This document shows, piece after piece, positions 22,899 through 35,300 of a DNA stretch of 64,000 nucleotides. A program made the position numbers and the translations under genes. The notes under the pieces were generated by a model that was given only the letters and a program-made list of their open reading frames with translations, ran no database searches and had not been told where the DNA came from. Position 1 is the stretch's first letter. Each line of letters opens with the position of its first letter. The stretch comes from Lepas anatifera (Eukaryota > Arthropoda > Thecostraca > Lepadidae). The stretch lies in contig JAOTON010001807.1 in NCBI GenBank assembly GCA_034440635.1, forward strand, positions 248,001 to 312,000. The letters run 5' to 3'.

Positions 22899-23252
22899 CA
22901 GTGACGGATCCAGGAGGGTAAAAAAGGCATTTGCCCCCTCTCTAAACGGAAAAGCTCGGGGAAAAACATGTTTTGACCCCAAAAGCTGTTGACTTTTGGT
23001 CCCGACTTCTTATTAGTGCATAAGCAAGGTTTTGGTGTTTCAACTCTCAAATTCAAAATGAAGCAGTCAACTTCAGTGTAAGCGTTGGGCCTTGTGTAAT
23101 AAAACAAGCAACTTATGGCGATATTTTTAACCCGCAATGTTTTTTTCGGACTTATAGACTCCTGGGTTTATCAATTGTGGCATACTCTCATCACGTGACG
23201 TTTTTATCGACTTTGGCTTACCCCCTAAATCTACCGGCTAGATCCGCCACTG
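22899..23252. mobile_element. hAT-like miniature element with 8-bp flanking repeat
   Basis: It starts CAGTGACGGATCCAGGAGG and ends CTAGATCCGCCACTG. Flanks are TTCATTAT and TCCATTAT (7 of 8 identical). The right flank continues into the repeat at 23253-23490, whose other copy at 37412 lacks the insertion, so this element probably jumped into that repeat. Confidence 0.75.
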
Positions 23253-23490
23253 TCCATTATGCCGAGAATTTATGCTGATTGGTAAAATATTATGTTGTAG
23301 GTCAGATGCCGAATGCCATTCTAATACTGTAATACTTATTTGCTGAAAATTTCCTCTTCTTTAAGCGCTTCATTAGGACTGCACATTTTGGCTTGGGGTG
23401 CCCAAATCACCATTGGGGTGCCCAGTTAATCATGGGGTGCCGGAGCACCCCCAAAGAGATATAAATCCACACCCCTGCCTATGACCCCGG
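23253..23490 (+). repeat. GGGGTGCCCA repeat, copy 1
   Basis: It matches 37412-37660: TCCATTATG at the start, GTCAGATGC.GAATGCCA, TTGGGGTGCCCA, then CACCCCCAAAGAGATA and ATCCAC.CCCCTG near the end. A short piece of the same family is at 29735-29785. It is non-coding. Confidence 0.7.
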
Positions 23491-23782
23491 CAGTTGGTGC
23501 GTCGATAAACCCCAGAAATTACATGTAGGCGTGATCCCCCGTTTGCGTTGGACCGCTACCAAACGATTGGATGGTACTCTCGGGCAGGTAGGAGACATTA
23601 AGGGCGCTAAGGGCGTAACCACACGGACATAACGGGTGGGCAATATGAAATGGGAATTTCTGTGGCTCCTAATAAATCAAAAACTTGTCAATGGATTTAT
23701 ATGCATTTTTGCACGTGAGTTATACCTATTGTTGTAAGATAAACCGAGAAAAATCAAACTTTTTGTTCTTTCTGTTCTCGAG

Positions 23783-24860
23783 ATGTCGCCAACTAAAAAA
23801 CATGATGTCCGGGAAATGGTGGCGAAGTTCTTGAAAAAAACCCGGACATGAAAAAGGGTGACATCGTGGCCCACTTTAAAATGCATTAAGTGCCAACGAC
23901 AACCATCTACCGTTTAATAGACCGGCTGGCAGAATGTGGAGACCTCAACCACACCGAGAAAGGCAGAAGGGCTATAAAAATGACAAGCGTTATGAAGAAT
24001 CACCTCATCAAGGCCGCAAAGAACAAAATTGGCATATCACAGCGTTTCATGGCAAGAAAATTCGGAGTTTCGACACCATATCGCTGCAAAATTATCTTTG
24101 AAGCTGAAGTTAAGTAAAGAAAAAGACAGAAGGCACCCCTGGTAACAGACAAACAGAAGATCGCTAAAAAAAACCGTATTCGGGCTTTAAGTCGGAACAC
24201 CTTGAAGAAGTCGTGCCCGACCGAAGTGGTCATGGATGACGAACCCTACTTTCCGTTTACAGGCAGTGGTATGCCTGGAAATGCGGGATTATACGCAGAG
24301 GCTGGCGGCGACGTTCCTCCTCACATCAAATACCGTCCGGAGGGCAAGTACCCGAAGAAGGTTATGGTGTGGGTCGCTATAAGCCCGCGAGGGGTGTCAA
24401 AGCCTGTCATTATTTCCAGCAAGGAGAGTGCTGGTGGTGCGATGTACCGCAAGCGCTGCATCCGCAGAAGATTGTTGCCTTTTCTGGAAGAAAAGTACCC
24501 AGACCACGATATGGTCTTCTGGCCTGACCTGGCAAGCGCCCACTACGCGAGGGAAACATTTTCCCTCTTGAGGGAGGAAGGGGTACCAGTTGTGTCCCCT
24601 GAAGAAAATCCCCCTGCACGCCACAACTCCGACCCATCAAAGATTTTTGGGGCATAATTAAACATCAAGTGTATCATGGAGGGTGGCAAGCAAAGAACGA
24701 AAAGCAGCTGATCAGAAGAATCCAGCGGGTGATGAGAAACATCGACCCGGAGCACATAGGCCCTAAATGCCTCCGTCCGTGGCCAATATTACTTTTTGTG
24801 GAAAACTCCTTCGCAATACCGCAAATTCCCCCGATTTCTGGACAAAGGAGCTCATTTGAT
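23783..24860 (+). pseudogene. Tc1/mariner-type transposase, decayed
   Basis: An N-terminal helix-turn-helix part (MSPTKKHDVREMV, then KGDIVAHF and TTIYRLIDRL) is followed by a linker and a DDE/DDD catalytic core: MDDEPYF, VMVWVAISPRG, FWPDLASAHYA, and in a shifted frame PQLRPIKDFWGIIK. The distance from the second to the third Asp is about 38 residues, so it is of the DDxD type, allowing for the frameshift. Damage includes a frameshift near 23840, stops near 23888 and 24115, and a frameshift near 24622 before the third Asp. The frame resembles a transposase until IDPEHI at about 24752, where it meets the 41-bp inverted repeat. The element cannot encode an active enzyme as it stands. Confidence 0.85.
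24752..24792 (+). repeat. 41-bp inverted repeat, left arm
   Basis: It is a perfect reverse complement of 27501-27541 (contains GGCCCTAAATGCCTCCGTCC). It begins exactly where the transposase-like reading frame stops looking like a transposase, so it may be the end of a second element or a duplicated, inverted piece of the first. Confidence 0.9.
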
Positions 24861-25339
24861 AGATAATTGAACAGCGCATAAAACTTGCATTCGACATATA
24901 GGTTTTATTTTACATGGGCGTAATCAGAACAGTGAAAAGAGGGGCATTTGGAGCAACTTAATCCAGCCCGAGGTGTCCGTAAAATATTTTGCAGATGTTG
25001 TCGTGGCGCCATGAATTGTGACCGAATTGTAGTTTGAAACACTGCAAACAATAAACATGTAATCCATGAACAACGATACAGCAATCTTGGTCTGCCATAA
25101 ATTCATAAGCGTCACCACGAACAACAAAACGGGAGGCATCATAAATGTGTATTTGAGCTTGGTTTTTCTTTCTAAGCCAGCTTTTTGGTATAATTGTAGC
25201 ACCTTTTCTGCGTGGGAATGTTCTATTATAACCGGTATTCGAGTGATTATTAACAACCACACTGGAGAGGGGTCCGACATTAACGCGCACAGGATGGGGG
25301 GCTGGTAAGCCCCCTGAGATATCAGAAACTTAGAGGCTG

Positions 25340-25875
25340 AAGAAATGCCGATTGGGGGTGGTTGGGGGCCATGGTGATCTTCATCATAACTAATTTTCAT
25401 TGACCTAGGTGTATATTGTCAAGGTCAAACGAGGTCATAAAGGTCAAATTTTGGCCATGCTTGGGACCTGTTGGGAAATGCCCTGATAATGCGTGGAAAA
25501 AGCCGGGAGTAAGCTAAAGCCGGACCACGGTCCTAGAATTGTGTCGCAAAGAATCTTTCCTTCATTTTTGAGGTCTAGGTCATTCAAGGTCATCGACCTA
25601 TGATGTCACAATATGGTATATTCCCTATTATGCACACTTATAGTAGCACTATAGCAAACTTGTGCTGGAAAGGAGGATTGACTTTTACCCATGATCTTTA
25701 ACCTTGACCTTTGACCTTGAACTTACAACTGGGTTACCTTTACTATGACGTCATAGCATAATATACGCCAGACTGGGACACGTAAAGCACCGGGGTCAAT
25801 GACCTTGAAATTGCTGGTATGACTTTGAACTTTGACCTCGACCTTCACGTGAGGTGACCTTGACATATCATCCCG

Positions 25876-25945
<70 letters not shown>

Positions 25946-26100
25946 GACATATATGACGCTATATGACACTGTGACGTCACCACTTGGTCTCCAATGCAAG
26001 CGAGCCGGTTCAACTGCGCGGTCGCGGCGATTTCAAAATGTAGGTCTGACTTTAGAAGCCTATAAATCAAACAACTTTCGACAAATTTTTCAAAATTATT
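25340..26100 (-). repeat. AGGTCA-rich dispersed repeat (family 2), minus-strand copy
   Basis: On the minus strand it shows the landmarks of the copies at 31740, 53105 and 58625: CAGACCTACATTTTG, GTGGTGACGTCA, repeated TCAAGGTCA strings and GGCCAAAATTTGACCTT. A (TA)n run (25877-25939) has expanded inside it. No protein is encoded. Confidence 0.75.
25877..25939. repeat. (TA)n microsatellite
   Basis: Uninterrupted alternating T and A for about 63 bases, inside a family 2 repeat copy. It creates spurious open frames on both strands. Confidence 0.98.
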
Positions 26101-27500
26101 TCACTATTCGACGCGCTGTTAAATTTTCTCAAATGCAACCCATTCCCGTGTTTTGGCTACGAGCGGTTCTCCGGTCATCCCGGAAAAAAATAGTTGGGAG
26201 AGTATCCGAGGCCCCTCCAGTGCGCGTGTTAACACGCAGAGTAGAAGAAAGGGGTAGAATATATCCCTACATTGTGTTTCCTCAACAAGGCATATCAAAA
26301 TATCAGACCGTGAAGGTCAGTACGTTTCTCCCCCCGCCCACCCTCCGCTACATAAGATATCGCGGCATCGCCAACTAAGGGACGTAGGTCACCTGAGCAG
26401 CCCGAGCGTCATCTTACGTCAGCTCGTGACAGTGGGAACGGCGAGGAAATTCGATTCCCGATTGGATCCCTAGGACACCTCGGAACTCCAATGGTACGGC
26501 GACCGTTCATATGGATGAAAAGGTATGACTTGTATTCACCATATGTGGTTTAACGTGTGTTATGCAGCAAAACAGGATTCTAAGGTATCGTTTTTTTGCT
26601 GTCCCGGCATTGCTTGAAGGTGTTATGATAAATGTCTGAATCCCGGGATCACGAGAGGCTTAATCCCGTGATTGGGGCTTTTTGAAAATAGCGGGATCCC
26701 AATCCCGAGATTGACATACCTAGCAGGAACATTTCTCATGCAATAAATGGTTCGTTGTCAGCAGTCCCTCCGGGTATTTGGATAACAGTCAACACAGCCG
26801 TCAATACACAAATTTAGACGATTATAGTGCTTTGAAATTGTATAAACTAATTTCAGCACTTCTCGGCATTTCTTATAGCGTCGTTCCCTGATAGTTCACT
26901 CATATTGCTCATTCTTGGCCGGTCCATGCTTCCATTCGGTAACCCACGGCGTTGAGTTAGCACCGCAGCGGCCTGGTTGGAGCCACAACCTGAGTTATTA
27001 TATGTCATCTGGAGTACGGGGCTGCAAGTGGACGCAAGATATTTTGACTTACCCTTGTAGAGCACATCCTGGGGAATCGTTTGATGGTAGTCTTATGCTG
27101 GGCCGATGCTGGCCAAGTTTTAAATCGCTCTCTTTGTATTTGTAAATCGAACAGTTTTTGAGATATGCAGTATACTTAGAGAATGGTCTATAAAATAGTT
27201 GCCAAAACTATTTTTGCATTATTTTATACCAAAACCCATTGCAAAGGGCACACACAACAGTGGTATTGCCATATTTTGACCTGTTCTTGCTTTCATGGTC
27301 AATTTTAAGCATAATAAAATGTACGTAGTTTTCGCTGCAGATCTCTGGTCCGCGGGTGGCGCACCCGAGTGCTTACTTCAAGCAACTCTACAAAGATTTC
27401 CAGAGCACGGTTTGTATTTTCCATGCCTGTTTCAAGTGCAGTGAAGAATTATCTATCAGTATATGTGCTCAGGAAATGATTTAGAAAAAGTTGCATTTTC
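26101..27500. other. no gene seen
   Basis: It is unique-looking sequence bounded by the two 41-bp inverted arms. A CCCGGGAT/ATCCCG-rich patch lies at 26640-26715. The open frames here have no splice context or recognisable product. Confidence 0.4.
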
Positions 27501-27541
27501 GTAATATTGGCCACGGACGGAGGCATTTAGGGCCTATGTGC
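27501..27541 (-). repeat. 41-bp inverted repeat, right arm
   Basis: Perfect reverse complement of 24752-24792, 2.7 kb away. The flanks beyond the arms do not match each other. Confidence 0.9.
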
Positions 27542-28138
27542 GGAGGTGCCGCGCAAAATGATGATGAGGCTCCCGGAGCGCGTGCGCCTGGCAGCGCGGA
27601 GGGGCGTGGAGTCACTCATTCACTGAGCTCTTATGAAACATATTGAAATATAGTACAAGAGACTGAATGAAATTTGTTTGTCACCCAAGCACCATCCATC
27701 TACATGAGCTAAGATGGAAAAGATTCCCATTTCATAGTGCCCACTCGTTATTTGAGTGGACACACGCCGTGCCCCCCGCCCCACGATACCTGAGCACGCC
27801 GCTGGCGCTATCGACAGTACTGCTAACTCGGCTTATCGCAAGTGGCGCGATAAGAAGGCATGAGCGGCTCCCCACCACATTCTGACTGTTAGTAAAGCGA
27901 CAAAGAGTGTGTGGGTCACATCGCTGGCCTGAGTGCAGTGTCACCTCCTGCTGGGCTGTTTGTGGGGGGCACAAAGATGTGACAGGTCTTCAGATGAAGG
28001 TTGGCTTAACACAAACAGGGCCCACAGGATGTGCGTAAGAAAAAATATTAAATTGTTTTGGGTTTCCAGCCTTGGTTGAAAATGTATTACAACGCGATGA
28101 AACAGTTCAAGTGGTATTGTTCCATATTCTAACAGAAC
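27542..28138. other. no gene seen
   Basis: It is CpG-rich at the start (GTGCCGCGCAAAATGATGATG). A short frame from that ATG stops after 17 codons. The 72-codon + frame at 27667 is mirrored by an 80-codon antisense frame and is unsupported. Confidence 0.35.
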
Positions 28139-28334
28139 TATTGGCGAATCCAGAGGCAGCTTTTGCTAGGGCAAAAAGAACGTTTGGGGGGCTAAATTGA
28201 GGAAAAATCGCTAAAAATAGTATTTTCAAAGAAAAACGGTAGAAATTTGGACCTTTTGGGGGCCAAAACATACCGTCTCAGACTTTGGAGGGGGACACGG
28301 CTCCTTTGCCCCCTCCCCCTTGGATCCGCCAGTG
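28139..28334. mobile_element. hAT-like miniature element with 8-bp flanking repeat
   Basis: It starts TATTGGCGAATCCAG and ends TTGGATCCGCCAGTG. Flanks are AACAGAAC and AACGGAAC (7 of 8). The interior has the family's G-run and C-run blocks. Confidence 0.65.
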
Positions 28335-29017
28335 AACGGAACAGCAGGTGCGGTTGCGAAAGCGACTGGTATGTTCATAGTTTCTTTTGAACTATAACGA
28401 CAACCGGTGCAGGTCTTCTGGTAGCATCACCTCAATAAGTCGTGACCAGGGCATTAAGCATGGAATCGATCTGCATGGTGCAGTTATGTTATTGCTGTGT
28501 GGCACGTCCTCGGGAGGAAGTAGGTGCCCAGGTTTTCTAAATCCTGATGAATGCTTACTTTTGTACATCCCGGAGGGCGGGCACACACAGCAGTAATGAG
28601 GAAACGCTGCTGCTCGTTACCAAGTTCAGCTGAGCGGCTCAGAAGTTTCACACCTCCCTGGAATACCGTGTGCCTCCAATACTTGTTTTGAATGGATTCA
28701 GTTCTTCGCACTGGCGGTGGAGCTGGGGGGGGACCGGGGCACGGTGCCCCTCAAAATCAGAAATTTTAACACTAACCCTATGGTGTTGACTGGAAAGAAA
28801 TGGGCTGAAAAGCCCATGGTCCCCCTATAAATTCTGACGCTCCACCGTCACTGGTTCTTCGCAAATCCCAAGCTTTACTTTCATTGCCACGTTCTCGGTT
28901 TAGATTGTAAACTCCTAACGTAGCATGTAACTCCTTAAAAATGCCTACGTACCTACTGCATGAGCTGATCAAAAACTTGTGTTTTAAGCTGTCTGGCTTA
29001 GCACTGCAGTGCTTTTT

Positions 29018-29085
29018 AAATCTTAAAGGCGATGCAAAAATGCAAGCAGTGCACTGCTTATATTTTTGCATTGCCTTTAAAATTT
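29018..29085. repeat. 68-bp near-perfect palindrome
   Basis: Two 34-base arms, 29018-29051 and 29052-29085, meet with no spacer and match at about 30 of 34 positions (core GCAAAAAT..AAGCAGTG / CACTGCTT..ATTTTTGC). A 12-bp palindrome GCACTGCAGTGC lies just upstream. It could be a tiny palindromic MITE of the kind that seeds hairpin RNAs. It lies about 230 bp upstream of the first visible exon of gene 2. Confidence 0.85.
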
Positions 29086-29312
29086 AGATAAAACGAAACC
29101 AGCATGATAATCATTTAAACTTGTCGGTAAAACAACCAGAAGAACCTACTTGTGTATTCGTTTCTCAACAGATATAGTGTCAAACAGCCTTCAGAAACAC
29201 AACGCAAGTCCTTAATCGCTGGCTATAGTTGCTCACTTTGCAGCACTGTCACCGCAAGAGTGTAAAATGCTTTCGCTTCATTTTCTTGTTTTTCTGCTAC
29301 ACACTGGCGCAG

Positions 29313-29399
29313 CTTTGCGGTCAGAATCGAAACAGAGGTTACCAAAGCCGCTGCAAGAGCCTGATGTGTTCTGCGAAACATGCTACGCCACGGTGTCCG
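29313..29399 (+). CDS. gene 2 exon with CxxC motif
   Basis: A long T-rich tract leads to ACTGGCGCAG|CT, and the donor is GTGTCCG|GTAAGC. It has 28 full codons (ends DVFCETCYATVS) with 2 bases before and 1 after. The carried G plus AA of the next exon makes Glu. A different frame of the same bases (LCGQNRNRG...) is also open and Cys-rich, but only the chosen frame phases with the later exons. Confidence 0.5.
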
Positions 29400-32300
29400 G
29401 TAAGCGGGTACGGGGGTAATTATATTCAGCAGGTGTGGTACGCCACAACATGTTCTTACTCCGGGGTGTGGATTTGTGAACATCATTGGGGATGCCCAAA
29501 GTTGAGGAAGGAAAATGTTAATGAACACCATTTGAAAGGAGATATCATAATATTATCTTTGTTTTAACCATCACACAGTCCTTTTGAATCCTGAAAATGA
29601 TGAACAATAAAAATCAAACTGCATTTTAACATCAAGTTCTTGTAAAAGTTATTTAAGACACCAGTCCTATTTCGGTTATATTTTCATAGCTTCGCAAGAA
29701 CCGCAACATGCATTTTAACATTATCTCGATATTTCATCCCGGGTGCCCGGGCAGCCCCAAAGAGATATAAGTTTACAGTCCTGCATGGTACTGCTCATTA
29801 AAATCCACTCAACAACCCACTACTGCTTTATTTAGAGACCATTCAGCTACCGTTTCCGCTGACATGTGCCGTGCTATAAAGATTTCACAATTATATTTTA
29901 ACTCATTTTGAAAATACTAAAAGAAATTGGCTGTTAAAACTGTCGCCGCTCGAAATCCTGTAATCAACGTTGCTTGATGTTTTATTGTTGTTCTCTCCCA
30001 TCCTCGTATCAAAATTATAGTACGCTGTATTGTTTCAGTCAGTACATACATTTTGGCCTGAAAAATAAATATCTACCAACAAAAGAGCTTCTTTCACTAG
30101 GATTGGCCCTCTCAATACTTTATACTATTTGTGAAGTCACCCACTGCCTCAATGCCACCAGATTAGGTATAGTGCGAATGCTGAGAGTTGAACGTATCGA
30201 TCTAACAACGGTACATAGCTTCTCACAAATAATGATATCCTAAACAATAACTAACTAGGAATGGCGACGTCACGCGGGAGATTAATAGTCGAGTATGCTA
30301 ACACGCAAACCGATTTTTATGGGCCTAAAGATAGATGGTCGGACAATCACGGTTAGACGCAGTGGCTTCTGGCTGCCTGGAGGCCGAGTGGCGGCGACAT
30401 CGAAAGGATTTGGTAACTGGTAGAGGAATGGTGCATGCTAAAGGAATAGTGATGTTCATGCCATTAAAATATACATACTTATCAGTTAATTTCCTTGGGT
30501 ATATTGTGCCAGGGGTCAAAAAAGTGTTCAATGCATCACCATTGAAAATGTCAAACCATAAATGTGTCACCAGCCCAGGCTACAAAATGTGGCACGTCTT
30601 GCGTTATTAGGATACCAATGGATACCCCTTGACCATTCTAGTTGTTGAAAACATCGCGAATTCAAATTACAGGTGGCAATTTCGTCAATTTCTTTCGTTA
30701 CTGGTCTGGAGAAAACATTTTGACTAATTTTTGTCACCTTGCCCACCTTAGGCTGTCACCATTCAGAATGTCAAAATGGTATGTTTTTCGATCCCTGTAT
30801 TGTGCTTTGCCTTGGACCCTCCTTGTTTATGCGATCAGAACTACTTATCTCTCCGCCTCAAATTGTCACTTTGGTATGTGCACATTTGTTGTCACATAGG
30901 TGTGTTGTATCACTAATAAGTGTCTCAATTAAACAAGTCTTGAAAAACTGCATAATTTGCCTTGATACCGAAAAATACTATGGACTCGAAACTGGTGCCT
31001 GAACTTTTGTCCGCCAAGCATACTCATATACCTACCGAACTTATTTCATGAATTCGTACTCATGTTTTTCCAGTGCTTTCGGCACTGCACATTGCACAAA
31101 CGCTTAATCTCATATATCTACCCGCGAGCATAGAAAGTCTCCACAACACCAGTCCCCTCCCTCATTCTGACACCTCGCATAACGACCATTTTCAACACCA
31201 CACATGTAGGCATTACAATCCGCCCGCGACCCCTCCCCACCGAGGCTTGAACTTGGCGTCAGCGGCGCCCAGCGCGATCTCTGTAACCTCTGTGCCCCGC
31301 AGGCGATCGCGGCTGTCGGTGGATGGCGGCCGCTGATTGGTGGAGGCGCGTTCAATTGTATCGCGAGAAATTCAGCGGAAATGTTTTAATGAAAATGATA
31401 GAGTTTTAAGCCATGAGTCAGGAGATGCATTAACATTATGGGTTTCAAACATTGCTAGCCATACCTTACTCTCTATTGCAGTGTTCTAACGGAGCCGAAA
31501 GTGGGGACATAATTCAATAACTCAGGAAGCATGAACCCCAGATCAATCATTTTGGTATCAATCGAAAGCTCTTTTCCCACAGATTATGTAGACAATATAT
31601 GAAGGTCAATACCTGACTACAGCGGGCATGGCTGTCAAGTATTTGACCCTAGGTCAGTAACAAAAATAACTATATTTATATATGATAATAAGGGGGCTTT
31701 GCATGGATGTTCTAGTTGATTTCCAGTCACCTCAAGTGTAAACGCGCGATATCCTCGACATTGAAGACGTTATTTGACCCTCGCTTAACACACGCAGTGG
31801 AGGGGCCCCTAAAGTGCCCCAACCTATTTTTCCAAAGTAGCCAGAGAGATGTTCGCTGCTGGAAAACGCTACTCGGCCCCACATTTGAGAGCATTCATGA
31901 GCGCGTCGATAATTTAAGAAATTTTGAAAATCGGTCCGTATTTTTTTACATATCCCTCGCCCACCGGAGGGGCCATCGATGGCCCCCTAAGGTTTTTCCG
32001 GGATAGCAGAAAAACGACGAGGCGCAGCACCGCGGTTCAGGGCTCTACCTCTCACTGCATCATTTTTCCATCATCCCTGAAATTTTTTACCCCGGGTCAC
32101 CCAAGGTCAGGTCACCAGACGAGGTCAACCAAGGTCACCTCACTTCACTTTAGAGCTCTGTAAGAGCTACATTTCGAAGTCGATCAATTTGAAACTTCCT
32201 ACACTTCATAACCCCTCCAGGGTCTACAAGGTGTATATCCGGGATTTTTAGATTTCGTGCCCTGAGGTCAGGTCACGAGGCGACCTCTCCCATTGGAAAA

Positions 32301-35300
32301 GCATAGGGAAAAGTTGTTTCATGATATAAAAGCCACAAAAATGATTGCAAATACTCAGACTGCTCAGAACAACGTTTTTGGACACCCTTTCACGGATCCC
32401 AGGGGTCATATTTGCCCTTTGACTTTTCCAAGGTCATCCAAGGTCACCAGAGGTCAAAAACAGTATTTTGGCAATAACTTTTGACCTAATTAAGCTAGAG
32501 CGGTGAAACAAACACCATCGTGTTTGTCTTGTCACTGGCTTTCATTTGATATACGGCAAGGTCACTTTTGACCTTTCGTGACCTCAGGTCATATTAGGTC
32601 ACGAGGTGACCTCTGGAGGTCAAACCACTGGCGGGAGGTCTTTACGTTCCACATAGCGGAAAAGTACTGGCAATTTGCTATCAAATGTACTTTACCAGGC
32701 CTCAATAGCTCTAATGACATAAGAGTTATGCCCAGTTTGCTCAATCATTGCATATTTGAGTGAAAATAGCCGATCTTGACCTAATTTGACCTCTGGAGGT
32801 CAAACAATTGACCTGAGCACTAAAACATGCGAAGTAATTTCTTACTGAATTCACGCAAGCTTTCTATTGCACTTTGCAGATTTGCGCTAACGCCCATATT
32901 TTCGGAGTTAGAGGGGGCCATCGATGGCCCCGGTGGGGCGAAGGTGGCGCCGGACCCCCGGTGGGGCGCGGGATATAGGCCTTCACAGTCAGACCTATAT
33001 TTTGAGACCGTCGCACTCGGGCGGTCGCACCAGTTCGCCTGCACTGTGGACCGAGTGGTGACGTCATAACCAGAGTTGTGCGTTTCAGAATCTTCTTGAG
33101 TCGACTCAAGTCAGCTCAAGTACTGAGAGCAGTTGACTCAACTCCGACTCAACTCATGATCAAGAGTTCAGTGAGTCGACTCAACTCCAACTCACGGCTA
33201 AATTCATCCGACTCAACTCTGACTCAACTCACGACTCAACTCAACTCAAACTTTGACTCATTTGCAAAATGAAATAAATAGATGATAAATATATAAACAT
33301 AAAATATAAGAAATAAATCAATAAACCAGCAAAAATCAAGCTGTTCAGAAAGTTTGACATGAAACAGAAGGTTAATGGAAGCAAAATTAATTAAAGGGAA
33401 TGTGGCACCTTCACAACGTGATTTTAACTGAGGTAGCCAAGTTGTAAAGCAGGTCGGAAAACCCGGTACTCCATGTTCCATTTGTCTTGGAACTCGATAT
33501 TTCTGTAGAAAAAAGCTAAAACCTACCTGACACCAGCCCCCCTCAGCCCCCGTCGCCGGCGGCATTTGTTGTGAGCTACTGGTGTGACAACATATGCTGA
33601 CGTCACGATGAGCATCAGCCAATCGAAGCCCTTGAAGCGTTCCAAGTATGGTAGTGGTTGCCAGATCGTAACATCATCCACAGGCTGATATTTATTTCTT
33701 TTTCTAGAGGAGTATTTTTAAAAACCAAATATTGAGCTTATTGTACATTTTTCAAAGAAATCATGAGTGGTTTCATTATTTTTGACTAAAAGTACGCCTA
33801 ATTACACTAAATTCCAGGATTTGACCAAGGTGCCACGTTCCCTTTAATTGGCATTCAAACATTGGTTAACAATTACCCAGCAACCATGAATAACTTTTTA
33901 ATTCTTCCAGACTGTCACTGCCAAAAAAAGCTACCACATGCTGCAATTACTTCTGAAAGGAGCATTACATATAAAACTAAGTAAATGAAATGGAAAGGAC
34001 CCTAAAAGCGCTAAGGTTACACCAACACAGGCAAAAAAATTGAGCCTGCATACTACCAAAAAAGATTCAAGCTACAAGAACATGATACAAACTGTATTTT
34101 GATTTGTAGGGATGGTATAGGTATTGCTTTTTCTGTTAAAGAATGAGGCTAGGTAATTTTTATGAATTGGAATTAATATCCCAAGAGTTTTATCAAAATT
34201 TAAGCAATAACTTACCCAGTTGCAATTGCTAATTATAAGAATTACAGCAAACCCCAGGAAAAGTATGCAATATATGACAAAGGACAATAGCAATGAAAAT
34301 TCTATCAACGTTGATGTGTTGGATTTAAATATAGTCATATTTTAAAGCCAATCAAACTTTCAGCTTCAGTCAGAACCTCTAATAAATACATACCTATCGC
34401 TCTTCAAGCAAAATTTGAGAACGATTTCATAGAAAATTGCTAATGTATTATAGCTATCCAAATAAACACAGATGCCAGGTAAGGGTCTCTGATCAGACAA
34501 AAACAGTAGTAGGAAATAATTCCTCTGATTCTTGTAATAAAGACATCCCAACATTCTTGTCGAATCAAAGGTCCAATTTTTTAATGCTAATAGCAGTATT
34601 TGCTATTGATAGGTAAAACGAAAAGGGTGGCGGCAGACGGCGCATTTAGGACAAAAGAATAATTGTAGCATGTAGGCATATAAATATCTTCATTACTTCA
34701 TGAACTATCACGTGATATTTACACTTTTGCCTTGAGGCTAATTAAGCTTGAACCCATACTTGGCTGAATTTGTTTTTCAAAGACAGCAATGGCGCACACT
34801 ATTCTCAGAAAACCACCACTGACGACAACACAACAATCAGCGACGACGGTGCGTGTTGTTGGAGTGTTTAAAGTAAAGAAGTAATATTAAATATTGAAGA
34901 TGGGAGGATTTTGAGAGTTTTGAAATGTATTTTGTAGTGCGTTCGACCACTTCAAAGCCAGTGATAGGAACCTGTTTAATTTTTTGAGTGTATGTATTAT
35001 TCGTGCCTAGGGATTCCTTCAGACCGGATGGGCCTTTAAAATAAGCAATTGAAGCATATAATTATTGGTTTATTGAAACAAACTGAAACTTTGATTTAAA
35101 CAATTGAAACACTGGGGGAAAATGTTTTAAAGGAGGTTAAAGGAGGTTTGCAAAGGTAGGCAAATTCAGACACTTTTACTTGACAACATGTTTACCTGTT
35201 GAGCCAACTTTTTTCGTCAACTCATTTGACTCGCTGTCTTCACAACTCAACTCAACTCAACTCATTGATGTGTTGTAAACCGACTCAACTCAACTCAACT

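Noticed and set aside
23783..24860. Intact autonomous Tc1/mariner element
   Set aside because: There are several stops and frameshifts, and no matching terminal repeats could be found on both sides of the transposase.
25854..26378. 174-codon + frame
   Set aside because: It reads through the (TA)n tract and a family 2 repeat copy.
26430..26475. tRNA-like B-box near GAAATTCGATTCCCG
   Set aside because: No A-box or cloverleaf can be drawn around it.
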